Below are positions 1 through 8,723 of a stretch of 64,000 bases of DNA, one piece after another. Every line of letters begins with the position of its first letter. Within the stretch, counting starts at the first letter, position 1. The position numbers and the translations under genes are program-made. Origin of the DNA: Clostridia bacterium (GTDB lineage Bacteria; Bacillota_A; Clostridia; Oscillospirales; CAG-272); assembly GCA_017468115.1 (NCBI GenBank), contig JAFUJS010000013.1, forward strand, positions 40,680-104,679, written 5' to 3'. Under the pieces are notes generated by a model. That model was given only the letters and a program-made list of their open reading frames with translations, ran no database searches and was not told the origin of the DNA.

Positions 1-2374
1 AGAACTCTGCTGTCTCGTAGTCTTCAGTAATGCCATATAGGTTCATTTCAAACAGGTCGTATGGTCTGTCTGTGTAGTCAACTGCGGCAACGTACTTGTT
101 TGCGCCAACGCCGTTTGCGTCAATGATTGATGCGCTGGTCTGTGCGCTCTTTGCAGCTGCAACAAGACCAAACTTAATTTCATTAAAGTATTTTGCATAC
201 TCGTCAAGCAGCTCTCTGTCTACTGCAACGCCCTGAAGCATTGAGCTAGGACCATATGCAAAGCCTCTGTCCACAAAGAGAGGTGCGAAGTAGTCAACAA
301 TTGACTCCTTACCGCAATTTCTTTGGCAGGAGCAGGATGCCTTGAAGTAGGAAAGGAATGCCTCTCCCTCTGTGCCGTCAGCATTTAGCCAAGCTTCAAC
401 AACCTCGTCTGATTCAATATGATTGCCCTCATAGTAGAAATCACAGGTGTTGATGCCTACTACGATACAGCCGTCGTATGATGAGTAGTCTGTGCCCTCG
501 GTATATGCTACAACCTCATAGTCTTTGTACACATCCACATCTCTGAGTGCCTTGATTTGTGCAACAAGTGCATCGTAATCTGTGCCTATGATATAGAAGG
601 TATGCAGGTTGCTGTTGGAGTTACCAAACATATTTGATTCTGTGTTTGCAAACACGAGACCTGCAGGAAGATAAATTTCTTGAATCTTTTCGGCAACGCC
701 GTATGCACGGTCAACAAGTGAGCCGGTAACGCTTGTTACGCCTGCGCCGATTATAAGTCTTTCGATGGCAGTTGAGCCAAATGCAGAGCCAAGGGTTGTT
801 ACGCTGTTTGGAATAACTAATGTGCCGCTAAGACCTGAATTAGTGAAGGCGCCGCCGTCAATCTGCAAAAGTCCCTCAGGGAAGGTTATGCTTGTTAGCT
901 TTACGCAGCCTGAGAATGAGTTGCTACCTATTGATTTAAGCTGTGAGCCCTCGGCAAACTCTAGGGTTTCAAGATTTTTGCAATCCCAGAAGGTATCGTA
1001 CAAAATATTTTCAACTGCCGCCGGAATCTTTACCTTTGAAATGCCGGTGTTTCTATATGCGCGTGCACCAAGTGAGGTCAAGGAGGTTGGAATATTTATA
1101 TTTGTTGCAGGCACATTGTAAAATGCGCTGCCTCCGATGGTTGTTACAGAGTCAGGAATAACAATGCTTGTTAAGCCTGTGCAGCCGTTAAATGCATCGC
1201 TTTCTATGGTTGTTATTTGGCAGCCTTCCTCAAAGACAACCGCTGTAATTCCTGTACAGCCGTAAAATGCCTGACTACCGATTGAGGTACAGTTCCTTGA
1301 AATTGTAACTGTGCCGCTAATGCCGGTATTTCTGAAGGCTTCAGCTCCAACGCTATCAAGGGAATTTGTCAAGGTAAAGCTTGCTTTTACACCGTCAAAG
1401 GCTTTGTTGCCAACTGCTTTAAGCTGGCTTCCCTCCTCAAAAGTAATGCTTGTCAAGCTTTTTGCATTGTTAAACACACTGTTTCCGAGAGTCTTAACGG
1501 AAGCAGGAATTGTAATGCTTGTCAAGGCTGTGCCGGAGAAGGTTGCATATTCAATTGTTTCCACACAGCTACCCAAATCAACAGAAACAAGGCTTGAGCA
1601 GCCTAAGAACGCCTCTTGCACGATTGTTGTAACTGTTGAAGGAATGGTAATGCTTTCTAGCGCTGTGCAACCCTGGAACATGCATTTGCCGATTGTTGTA
1701 ATGCTTCCAAGGTCTACGTTTTTAAGCGCTGTGCAGCCGTAGAACACACTTGCGTTAATTGTTGGGATGTTACCCTCGATTTTAAGAGTCTCTAGCTTAG
1801 TGCAGCCACGGAACGAGCTACTCTTTAGCTTATCTATTGTGCTTGGAATTGTCAGGGTTGTAAAGCCTGTGTTTTCAAAGGTGTTGTCGCCTGTTACGGT
1901 AGCGCAACCAAAATCAATGGTGTCAAGCGCTGTCCAGTTAAGACAAAGTCTGTCAGGAATTTCTGCAAGAGCGCCGCTACCTGCCTTAAACCATTTAAGC
2001 TCCTTGCACTTAGCAAATGATACACTTGAGGAAGACACCATAGACTTTACCACCGTCGCTCTGCTCTTGTGACATACAGCCTCAGAAAAGTCAATAGCAG
2101 CTATACTCGCTATGTCAACTGCATCTGTAAAGGTATACTTTGCTGCTTCCCCGTCATATGTAGCAGTCTTGTAGAAGCCATCTGCCATATACAGTCTGGG
2201 ATTGTCATTGTCTGAGTTGGGGGCAAACACCGTGATATATGATGCCTCGCCATCCATCTTCACCTTTAACTCAATTGCATACTTTGATGTTGGGTCAGCA
2301 GCGCTTACCGCAACAGCAAAAACACAAGTAAGTAGAGTAATCAAAGCTAGCATTAATAAAATCTTTTTCTTCAT
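1..2374 (-). CDS. BspA-like leucine-rich-repeat surface protein (3' end outside window)
   Basis: The gene opens at the ATG complementary to 2372-2374, preceded by AAGGAG, and runs off the left edge, leaving 791 codons. Residues 1-26 form a Sec signal peptide (two Lys, hydrophobic core, AVSAAD cleavage region). Roughly residues 80-480 are tandem BspA-type (LRR_5) repeats of about 23 residues with the recurring pattern 'AFxGCTxLxSITIPxSVTxIG'. The last visible part has no repeats and contains a Cys cluster (CSCQRNC) near residue 690. Such proteins are secreted or wall-associated and are thought to bind host or other proteins. The missing C-terminus would hold any anchor. It is transcribed alone from a consensus promoter at 2428-2456. 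Family assignment is firm; the ligand is unknown. Confidence 0.9.
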   Translation of the reverse strand, partial: MKKKILLMLALITLLTCVFAVAVSAADPTSKYAIELKVKMDGEASYITVFAPNSDNDNPRLYMADGFYKTATYDGEAAKYTFTDAVDIASIAAIDFSEAVCHKSRATVVKSMVSSSSVSFAKCKELKWFKAGSGALAEIPDRLCLNWTALDTIDFGCATVTGDNTFENTGFTTLTIPSTIDKLKSSSFRGCTKLETLKIEGNIPTINASVFYGCTALKNVDLGSITTIGKCMFQGCTALESITIPSTVTTIVQEAFLGCSSLVSVDLGSCVETIEYATFSGTALTSITIPASVKTLGNSVFNNAKSLTSITFEEGSQLKAVGNKAFDGVKASFTLTNSLDSVGAEAFRNTGISGTVTISRNCTSIGSQAFYGCTGITAVVFEEGCQITTIESDAFNGCTGLTSIVIPDSVTTIGGSAFYNVPATNINIPTSLTSLGARAYRNTGISKVKIPAAVENILYDTFWDCKNLETLEFAEGSQLKSIGSNSFSGCVKLTSITFPEGLLQIDGGAFTNSGLSGTLVIPNSVTTLGSAFGSTAIERLIIGAGVTSVTGSLVDRAYGVAEKIQEIYLPAGLVFANTESNMFGNSNSNLHTFYIIGTDYDALVAQIKALRDVDVYKDYEVVAYTEGTDYSSYDGCIVVGINTCDFYYEGNHIESDEVVEAWLNADGTEGEAFLSYFKASCSCQRNCGKESIVDYFAPLFVDRGFAYGPSSMLQGVAVDRELLDEYAKYFNEIKFGLVAAAKSAQTSASIIDANGVGANKYVAAVDYTDRPYDLFEMNLYGITEDYETAEF

Positions 2375-2427
2375 AAGCTCTCCTTCTTAAACAAAAAAAT
2401 TTCGCGCGTTAATAATGTAGTTAACTA

Positions 2428-2456
2428 ATTATATCATATGAGTTCTTCTATTTCAA
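2428..2456 (-). promoter_or_regulatory. Promoter of the BspA-like gene
   Basis: On the minus strand there is TTGAAA (2451-2456), a 17-nt spacer and TATAAT (2428-2433) with an upstream TG (extended -10). Transcription should start near 2421, giving a leader of about 47 nt. Confidence 0.75.
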
Positions 2457-2600
2457 TATATTATCAACAATTTTTACATAAAATTTTGTAAAAATTTTCC
2501 GACAATTCCTGCCCTTTTCCTGCCAAAACCCAGCCAAAGCCCCAAATTATCGACACAGGGTGCCACTTTTTCCTCTTTTCGCCCTGCCAATACCCAAAAC

Positions 2601-2630
2601 AAAAAGCGGTCGGTTGACCGCTTTTTGTTA
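2601..2630 (-). terminator. Intrinsic terminator
   Basis: AAAAAGCGGTC, loop GGTT, GACCGCTTTTT forms a near-perfect hairpin with A and T tracts on both sides, so it can stop transcription in both directions. It overlaps the stop codon of the RAYT-like pseudogene. Confidence 0.8.
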
Positions 2631-2826
2631 TTCTTCTGTGTAAAGCTCGTCCCTTTCCCAAAGAAGAGGATTTTGACAGATATAACTGTATATCTCCTCG
2701 TAATCCCTTCTGCCACGTATTACGTGGTCGTGGAAGGAGCGTTGCCAAATTTTTTCTCCAGTTTCCTTGTTAGAAAATCTCTTTAATTTGGAAACAAAAC
2801 GGGAAATCACAGAATTTGCCCTGTTT

Positions 2827-2852
2827 GTAGGGGCAGGCGTCCCCGACTGCCC
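2827..2852. repeat. REP-like 26-bp repeat, copy 1 (inside RAYT)
   Basis: GTAGGGGCAGGCGTCC / CCGACTGCCC is the reverse complement of the copy at 2998-3023 with a single mismatch. Each copy is itself partly palindromic (GGGCAG...CTGCCC). Confidence 0.75.
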
Positions 2853-2997
2853 GTTTTCGTCGCTTTGTATCCTTAAAAGCATATGGACGTGATTAGGCAT
2901 AATCACATAAGCATCTATAAATATATTTGTGTAAAAGGATGCCAACGAATTAATTTGTTTATCTACAATCTCGCCATACTCCTTCAGGTGTACTCTC

Positions 2998-3023
2998 GGG
3001 CAGTCGAGGACGCCTGCCCCTAC
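2998..3023. repeat. REP-like 26-bp repeat, copy 2 (inside RAYT)
   Basis: Inverted relative to 2827-2852, 25 of 26 bases identical. It encodes the 'VGAGVLDCPR' stretch of the RAYT remnant. Confidence 0.75.
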
Positions 3024-3142
3024 GATGTCAGACAGCAATTGTTTTCTGTTTTGCGTGCAAATGTTATAAAGTACGCACCGTTTGAGCTGTAATCGAAAGA
3101 TTTTAGCCGAGGGTGCTTTCTTTTCGGTAATTTATCTTCCAT

Positions 3143-3567
3143 AACCCTACCTATGCAAATCGGCAAGGTTCCCCTTGCCGATTTTTATTATTTGTAATGT
3201 TTGCGCAGGCGCACCACGTGAACCCCCTAAAAATCTGTGATTTTTTGGGGAACCCCTACCGGAAACACCGGACGAAGATGTACTTGGCGTACATCGAGGT
3301 CGCCAACGAGGAACAACAACGAAACACGACGCTTATTGCTTTATCAAGGCGCAAGGTGAACAAGAAACAAGAAAGACAAGGCGCACCACGTGAACCCCCT
3401 AAAAATCTGCGATTTTTTGGGGAACCCTTACCGGAAACACCGGGCACTGCCTGCTCGGTAAGTTAGAAGCAAGAAAGGCAAGGCGCACCGCAGCCCACAG
3501 GCGACGTCGTACTTGCGTACGTCAAGATTGTGGGCGAGGAGCAACGCAGCATTTCGCCGCTTATCAC
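3143..3567. repeat. Intergenic patch of dispersed hairpin repeats (no gene)
   Basis: This gap holds two near-identical 64-bp direct copies (3208-3271 and 3380-3443, two differences). Each has a CCCCCTAAAAATC / GATTTTTTGGGG hairpin and is separated from or followed by two related units centred on palindromes (GATGTACTTGGCGTACATC near 3278; GTACTTGCGTAC near 3515). A third relative of the hairpin lies at about 12360-12400 in the element after dusB. The small open frames here are short, overlap the repeats and look non-coding. Confidence 0.7.
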
Positions 3568-6258
3568 TTATCGAGAGACTTCTACCATTTGGTAGGCTTC
3601 GAGTACATCCCCTTCCTTGATGTCGTTGAACTTATCAAGTCCAACGCCACACTCGTAGCCGGCATTAACCTCTTTTGCATCGTCCTTGAAGCGCTTGAGG
3701 GATGAGATTTTGTCCTCTGCTATTACTACGCCGTCTCTGATAATTCTGATGAGGGATTGACGTGTGATTTTACCGTCCTGTACATAGCTTCCTGCAATGG
3801 TACCAACGCTTGGCACTCTGATGGTTTGTCTAACCTCAGCGTGGCCGTCGATAACCTCCTTGTAGGTAGGTGCAAGCATACCCTTCATGGCAGCCTCAAC
3901 CTCTTCTATGATTTCGTAGATAATTCTGTGTGTTCTGATATCAACGTTTTGTCTTTCTGCGGAGTCAATAGCGCTCTTATCGGGACGTACGTTAAAGCCA
4001 ACGATAATTGCGTTTGATGCTGCGGCAAGCATAACGTCGCTTTCTGTAATACCACCAACAGCGGTGTGAATAACGCTAACCTTAACCTCAGGGTTAGATA
4101 GCTTAACAAGAGACGCCTTAACTGCCTCGGCAGAGCCGCCAACGTCAGCCTTAACAATAATGTTAATTTCCTTAGCGCCGTCGCTGATTTGTGCAAAGAG
4201 GTCGTCAAGGTTAACCTTTGCGTTAGCCTTAAATATTTCCTCCTTAGCCTTAGCCTTTCTCTGCTCTGCAAGCTCTCTTGCCATCTTTTCGTCCTTAACG
4301 GCATTGAACTCGTCGCCTGCCTGCGGAACCTCGCTAAGACCTGTAATTTCAACAGGAACAGATGGTCCTGCCACCTTTTGAGGCTTGCCGTTGTGGTCGG
4401 TCATAGCTCTTACGTGGCCAACTGCGTTACCTGCGATAACAACGTCGCCGGATTTAAGTGTACCGTTTTGAACAAGTATAGTTGCAACAGGTCCTCTGCC
4501 CTTATCAAGCTTAGCCTCGATAACGATACCCTTTGCAAGTCTGTTTGGATTAGCCTTAAGCTCCTTAACCTCTGCAACGAGAAGCACGCTTTCAAGCAGG
4601 TCGTCAAGACCCATTCTTGTGTGTGCGGAAACAGGAATACACATAACATCTCCGCCCCATTCCTCGGGAACAAGGTCGTACTTTGTAAGCTCCTGTCTTA
4701 TGTTGTCAGGGTTAGCGGTTGGCTTATCCATTTTGTTAATTGCTACAATAATATCAACGCCGGCAGCCTTTGCGTGGTTGATTGCCTCAACTGTCTGTGG
4801 CATAATTCCGTCGTCTGCGGCAACAACGATAATTGCAATATCTGTCGCCATAGCGCCACGTAGACGCATTGCTGTAAATGCCTCGTGGCCGGGGGTGTCA
4901 AGGAAGGTAATGTCCTTGCCGTTAATGTTTACTCTGTAAGCACCGATGTGCTGTGTGATACCACCAGCCTCGCCTGTGGTAACGCTTGAGTGTCTGATTG
5001 CGTCAAGAAGTGATGTTTTACCGTGGTCAACGTGACCCATTACGCAAACAACAGGCGCCCTCTCAACAAGGCTTTCGGGTGCGTCAACCTCGTCCTCAAA
5101 GAGCCTTTCCTCAATAGTAACAACTACTTCCTTTGTTACCTTTGCGCCAAGCTCATCTCCGATAAGATATGCTGTATCATAGTCAACAACCTGATTTACA
5201 GACGCCATAACGCCCATAAGCATAAGTCTTTTTATAACCTCGCCTGCGGCAACCTTAAGTCTTGAAGCAAGCTCGCCAACGGTAATCTCATCGGGAACTG
5301 TAATGGCAAGCTGTGTGTTCTTCGCCTTTTCAAACGCCTCACGCTTCATCTTCTCCATTGCCTGGCGCTCCTTCTCCTTCTTGGAGCTGAAGCCGTCCTT
5401 GTTGTTCTGCTTCTTCAGCTTCTGCTTAGAGGAGCCGTAATTCTCGTGTCCGCCTGCAATATCGTCAAACTTCTCGTCGTATTTGGAAAGGTCAACATGC
5501 GATGTTCTTGTATCAACAACTCTTGTTTGACCTGTCTTTGTCTTAATTTCAATTACATTGCTTTCGGGCTTTTTCTGCTTTGGTGTAACATTGTAGCGTC
5601 TTTCGCCGCCCTCGCCGTCCTTATCAAAGCCGCCGCCAAATTGTCCTCTCTGACCCTGAGGCTTGCCCTGATAGCCGCCCTTGTTTCCGCCTTGGTAGCC
5701 ATTGCCACCCTTGCTTCCACCCTGGTAGCCGCCGCCTTGACCCTGATAGGTGTTGCCACCCTTTTCAAACAGCTTTTGACCCTGTGGTCTTTCGCCCTGC
5801 TTGTTAAATGGCTTCTTTTCCTCGGGCTTAAATTCCTTCTTAGGCTCTGCCTTTACCTCAACCTTTGGCTCAGCCTTAGGCTCTGCCTTTGGTTCAGCCT
5901 TTGGAGCCGGCTTAGGCTCTTCCTTCTTAGGCTCTTCCTTCTTAGGCTCTTCCTTCTTTGGCTCCGCCTTAGCCTCCACCTTAGGCTCGGGCTTTTTCTC
6001 CTCAGCCTTTGGCTCTACCTTTGGCTCAACCTTAGGCTCTGCCTTCTTTTTTTCGCCGATGGTTACCTTGCCCTCAAAGTAATCGTCGATTGGAGCAAAA
6101 AGGTGCTCCTTTGTATATCTGTCAAGGAAAAACGCAATCTCGCCATCGTCAATGCTGCCGCCGGATTGCTTTTGTCCAAGCTCATATTTTTCAATCAGTT
6201 CAAGTGTATCCTTTATATCAAGACCTAAGTCTTTTGCAAAATCCTTAATTCGTGCCAT
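3568..6258 (-). CDS. infB: Translation initiation factor IF-2
   Basis: IF-2 is a GTPase that brings initiator tRNA to the 30S subunit and promotes subunit joining. The ATG at 6258 gives 896 aa and has GAGG 8 nt upstream; an in-frame TTG six bases further up is too close to that site. Residues 1-50 form the IF2_N helical domain. About 65-150 is a Lys/Glu/Pro-rich repeat ([17 protein letters not shown]) and 155-205 a Gly/Gln-rich tract. A second IF2_N domain follows near 315-360. The G domain has GHVDHGKT (about 412), DTPGHEAF and NKMDKP, and domains II-IV complete the C-terminus. It is the last gene of the rimP operon. The rbfA gene that often follows in Bacillota is absent here; repeats follow instead. 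Confidence 0.98.
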   Translation of the reverse strand: MARIKDFAKDLGLDIKDTLELIEKYELGQKQSGGSIDDGEIAFFLDRYTKEHLFAPIDDYFEGKVTIGEKKKAEPKVEPKVEPKAEEKKPEPKVEAKAEPKKEEPKKEEPKKEEPKPAPKAEPKAEPKAEPKVEVKAEPKKEFKPEEKKPFNKQGERPQGQKLFEKGGNTYQGQGGGYQGGSKGGNGYQGGNKGGYQGKPQGQRGQFGGGFDKDGEGGERRYNVTPKQKKPESNVIEIKTKTGQTRVVDTRTSHVDLSKYDEKFDDIAGGHENYGSSKQKLKKQNNKDGFSSKKEKERQAMEKMKREAFEKAKNTQLAITVPDEITVGELASRLKVAAGEVIKRLMLMGVMASVNQVVDYDTAYLIGDELGAKVTKEVVVTIEERLFEDEVDAPESLVERAPVVCVMGHVDHGKTSLLDAIRHSSVTTGEAGGITQHIGAYRVNINGKDITFLDTPGHEAFTAMRLRGAMATDIAIIVVAADDGIMPQTVEAINHAKAAGVDIIVAINKMDKPTANPDNIRQELTKYDLVPEEWGGDVMCIPVSAHTRMGLDDLLESVLLVAEVKELKANPNRLAKGIVIEAKLDKGRGPVATILVQNGTLKSGDVVIAGNAVGHVRAMTDHNGKPQKVAGPSVPVEITGLSEVPQAGDEFNAVKDEKMARELAEQRKAKAKEEIFKANAKVNLDDLFAQISDGAKEINIIVKADVGGSAEAVKASLVKLSNPEVKVSVIHTAVGGITESDVMLAAASNAIIVGFNVRPDKSAIDSAERQNVDIRTHRIIYEIIEEVEAAMKGMLAPTYKEVIDGHAEVRQTIRVPSVGTIAGSYVQDGKITRQSLIRIIRDGVVIAEDKISSLKRFKDDAKEVNAGYECGVGLDKFNDIKEGDVLEAYQMVEVSR

Positions 6259-6280
6259 ACGCAATACCTCGCTTTGTTAC

Positions 6281-6592
6281 TTATTTGGTAAGTATAAGGG
6301 TTTTTAGCTTACCGGAAAAGCTTTCATTAGTTATGCCGAGAACGCACACAGACCCACTCTTGCCAATTGCCTGACCTATCTCGTCAGAGCTTAGCTCTGC
6401 CTTAATTACCTCAACGCCGTAAAAGCTGCATTTATCTAAAATTTTCTTTTCGGTGTTTTGAGATGAGCTTTCTGCGTAGATAACCAGCTTGATTTTTTTG
6501 CTTGGGAGTTTCTTTGTCACCAAGTCAGTGCCGATTATCAGTTCCCCTGCCCTACGGCAAAGTCCCATCATTGATAAAACCTTACTCTTCAA
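6281..6592 (-). CDS. ylxQ: L7Ae/L30e-type RNA-binding protein YlxQ
   Basis: A 103-aa protein of the L7Ae/L30e/Gadd45 family, predicted to bind kink-turn RNA on the ribosome. The family N-terminus 'KSKVLSMMGLCRRAGELIIG' begins right after TTG 6592. That TTG has AGGAG 10 nt upstream and overlaps the ylxR stop codon by 11 nt, so I prefer it to the upstream starts of the longer open frame. It lies between ylxR and infB as in Bacillus subtilis; translation is probably coupled to ylxR. Confidence 0.88.
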   Translation of the reverse strand: MKSKVLSMMGLCRRAGELIIGTDLVTKKLPSKKIKLVIYAESSSQNTEKKILDKCSFYGVEVIKAELSSDEIGQAIGKSGSVCVLGITNESFSGKLKTLILTK

Positions 6593-6863
6593 TCTTTTCA
6601 ATCTCCTGTAAAAGCTGTGCCTCCAGCCCCTCGGGAATTTCAACCTCAAGGCTACTGGCTATTCTCTTTGATTTAATTGCCTTCTTAAGGCATTCCTTGC
6701 ATTTGCAAATATATGCGCCTCTGCCGTTTGCCTTGCCAAGTAAATCAATTATTACCTGATTTTCAGGTGTCCTAACCACACGCACAAGCTCCTTTTTCGG
6801 AAAGGACTGCATACAGCCAAGACATTTTCTTAAGGGGATTTTCTTTACCCTTTTGTTTTCCAT
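6582..6863 (-). CDS. ylxR: YlxR/RnpM family RNA-binding protein
   Basis: A 93-aa basic protein with the family signatures 'RKCLGCMQ' near residue 12 and 'GRGAYICKCKECLKKAIK' near 47-64. The YlxR fold was described as RNA-binding, and the B. subtilis member has been reported to bind and modulate RNase P. It lies 24 nt downstream of nusA and overlaps ylxQ, in the conserved nusA-infB operon. Confidence 0.93.
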   Translation of the reverse strand: MENKRVKKIPLRKCLGCMQSFPKKELVRVVRTPENQVIIDLLGKANGRGAYICKCKECLKKAIKSKRIASSLEVEIPEGLEAQLLQEIEKIEE

Positions 6864-6887
6864 TAAACTACCCCCTATCGTGGTAAA

Positions 6888-7952
6888 TTACTCGCTCTTG
6901 ATGTCAATCTTACAGCCTGTAAGTCTTGCAGCAAGACGGGCATTCTGTCCCATCTTACCAATAGCAAGTGAAAGCTGGTCAGGTGCAACGATAGCCCTTG
7001 CCTGTCTTTCGCCAATAAGCTCAACGCTCTTTACGCTAGCCGGAGAAAGTGCGCTCTTTACATACTCGCAAAGGTCGTCGCTATATGGAACAACGTCGAT
7101 TTTCTCGCCGTTTAATTCATTTACAACCGCGTTAATTCTTGCACCTCTTGCGCCAATGCAAGCGCCAACTGCATCTACCTCAGGGTCTCTTGACTCAACA
7201 GAAATCTTTGTTCTGGAGCCTGCCTCACGGGAGATGGAGCGGATTGTTACAGAGCCGTCTGAAAGCTCAGGAACCTCTGCCTCAAAAAGTCTTTTTACAA
7301 GTGTTGGGTGAACTCTTGTCAAGGAAACAAGGGGACCCTTGTCGCCGGAGCTTACCTGCGTTGCAAATACCTTAATTCTGTCGCCAACACAAAGAACCTC
7401 GCCCGGAATTTGCTCATTCTTTGGCAAAACTGCGTTGGAAATACCTGTGTCAACAACAACGATTCCTGTGGAATCCTCAACCTTGGAAACGATGCAGGAG
7501 AGCATCTCGCCCTTCTTGTCCTCGTACTCTCTTACCTGGTAATTTCTTTCAGCCTCACGAATACCCTGAATAATTACCTGCTTTGCGCTCTGTGCGCTAA
7601 GACGTCTGAATTCCTTTGTTTGCAGCTCGTACTCATAATCACTGCCGATTGAACGACGGCGGGAGCGAACCTTGTGCTTAACACCCTCAGCCTTGCGCTT
7701 TGCCTCAAGCTCCTCAATCTGTGCCTTTGTGATTTCTGTTGATGGGTCCTCAACCTCGGCAACAATCTTGTACTTGCGATATACCTTCATATCACGCTTT
7801 TCAGGGTCGATAACAACAGTAACGCTTGTTGTACCAAGCTCCTTTCTGCAGGCAGTAGCTATTGCAGCCTCTACCTTTTCAATCATGTAAGCCTTTGGAA
7901 TGTGGCGTTCTCTTTCAAGAACCTCTAGTGCCTCAAAAAACTCCTTGTTCAT
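6888..7952 (-). CDS. nusA: Transcription termination/antitermination factor NusA
   Basis: NusA binds RNA polymerase and nascent RNA and modulates pausing, termination and antitermination. This 354-aa form has the N-terminal polymerase-binding domain (about 1-125), an S1 domain (about 135-200, 'GEMLSCIVSKVEDSTGIVVV') and two KH domains (about 230-345, with 'IGARGARINAVVNEL' and 'IGKMGQNARLAARLTG'). It lacks the acidic C-terminal repeats of enterobacteria, as is usual in Bacillota. The ATG follows AAAGGAG at good spacing. It lies 16 nt after rimP in the same operon. Confidence 0.97.
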   Translation of the reverse strand: MNKEFFEALEVLERERHIPKAYMIEKVEAAIATACRKELGTTSVTVVIDPEKRDMKVYRKYKIVAEVEDPSTEITKAQIEELEAKRKAEGVKHKVRSRRRSIGSDYEYELQTKEFRRLSAQSAKQVIIQGIREAERNYQVREYEDKKGEMLSCIVSKVEDSTGIVVVDTGISNAVLPKNEQIPGEVLCVGDRIKVFATQVSSGDKGPLVSLTRVHPTLVKRLFEAEVPELSDGSVTIRSISREAGSRTKISVESRDPEVDAVGACIGARGARINAVVNELNGEKIDVVPYSDDLCEYVKSALSPASVKSVELIGERQARAIVAPDQLSLAIGKMGQNARLAARLTGCKIDIKSE

Positions 7953-7968
7953 TTTATATCTCCTTTAA

Positions 7969-8433
7969 TTAAAATTCAAAATATTTATTCATCTTTGCGA
8001 TGTTTTTTCTTGGTATTTCAAGCTCGCCCTCGTCATCCTGCAAAACGATTTTCTCGCTATCAAAGGACTTTAGGGGACCTGCAACAAGCTTGCAGCCCTC
8101 AATAGGCGCATAAAGGCTCAGGGAAATAACCTGCCCCACAGCCCAGGCAAGGTGCATATCAGTTCTTATAACCCTCTCAATTCCCGGAGAGGAAATTTCA
8201 AGATGATAGTTGCCCTCAATAGGGTCGTTTTCGTCAAGAACAGGGTCAATTGCCCTTGACATCTTTTCACAATCGTCAAGAGTAATTCCGTTTTCGCTGT
8301 CAATTGTAATTCTTAGATACCACTCTGTGCCCTCTTTTACATATTCAAGGTCCCAAAGGGTATACCCCAGCTCCTGTGCCACCCTTTCTGCCAAGGGAGT
8401 AACCAAGGAAACAACATTTTTTGCAGATTTCAT
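7969..8433 (-). CDS. rimP: Ribosome maturation factor RimP
   Basis: RimP assists late maturation of the 30S subunit. ATG 8433 (154 aa) follows AAAGGAGC; the open frame extends 18 codons further up, but those residues do not resemble RimP. The family core 'VAQELGYTLWDLEYVKEG' and 'DDCEKMSRAIDPVLDE...YHLEISSPGIER' is clear in the N-terminal domain, followed by the SH3-like C-terminal domain. It is the first gene of the rimP-nusA-ylxR-ylxQ-infB operon, preceded by a leader of about 165 nt. Confidence 0.95.
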   Translation of the reverse strand: MKSAKNVVSLVTPLAERVAQELGYTLWDLEYVKEGTEWYLRITIDSENGITLDDCEKMSRAIDPVLDENDPIEGNYHLEISSPGIERVIRTDMHLAWAVGQVISLSLYAPIEGCKLVAGPLKSFDSEKIVLQDDEGELEIPRKNIAKMNKYFEF

Positions 8434-8632
8434 AAAAGCTCCTTTCGTTTCTTTAGCCTGTGTATGGTTAGTCGCTCTTTTGTTCACAGTATGAGCCGAC
8501 TGCCGAGGGACATCGGGTCGCCCGTGAAGGCTCGACTTCTCCCCTCACAACAAAGCGAGAGTGAACGCCGTGCCCACTCTCGCTTCGCTATGAAACTACC
8601 TGCATTATAGCACGCATTTTTCGAAATTGCAA
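8434..8632 (-). promoter_or_regulatory. Promoter and structured leader of the rimP-infB operon
   Basis: Minus-strand promoter TTGCAA (8627-8632), 17-nt spacer, TATAAT (8604-8609); start expected near 8597. The leader contains a strong hairpin (AAGCGAGAGTG ... CACTCTCGCTT, about 8548-8588) and a second stem-rich part (GAGCC ... GGCTC, about 8492-8535, with an inner CGGG/CCCG). Neither is followed by a clear U tract, so this looks like a leader structure rather than a terminator. Confidence 0.65.
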
Positions 8633-8663
8633 GTCTTTTATTATAACTTTTTTATTTTTTATG

Positions 8664-8692
8664 TTTACAAAGAGGTCTTTTTATGCTAAAAT
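8664..8692 (+). promoter_or_regulatory. Promoter of the CPBP protease-cysS operon
   Basis: TTTACA (8664-8669), 17-nt spacer, TAAAAT (8687-8692). Divergent from the rimP promoter, with about 31 bp between the two -35 boxes. Confidence 0.7.
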
Positions 8693-8723
8693 AGTCTAAA
8701 ATAAGAAGCAGGGGGGTATTTAT

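Larger units (their letters stand above)
2628..3142 (-). pseudogene. REP-associated tyrosine transposase (RAYT, IS200/IS605-like Y1 family), frameshifted
   Basis: The intact part (2628-3038, 136 codons) carries the Y1/HUH signature MPNHVHML and the C-terminal 'RSFHDHVIRGRRDYEEIY' helix with the probable nucleophile tyrosine. The usual N-terminus of the family (LPKRKHPRLKSFDYSSNGAYFIT) is present upstream but in another frame, starting at an ATG at 3142. The frames join after one missing base near 3059-3064: 'ATA ACA TT TGC' where 'ACA ATT TGC' would give the family's 'ITICTQNRK'. RAYTs are domesticated single-strand transposases that act on REP-like hairpins. Two copies of such a hairpin sequence lie inside this gene. 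The 136-aa remnant could be translated from TTG 3038 but would lack the first beta strand, so I call it a pseudogene. Confidence 0.8.

Noticed and set aside
5446..6228. 260-codon frame opposite infB
   Set aside because: Leu/Ala-rich low complexity, mirror of the Lys/Glu/Pro repeats of IF-2; no ribosome site.
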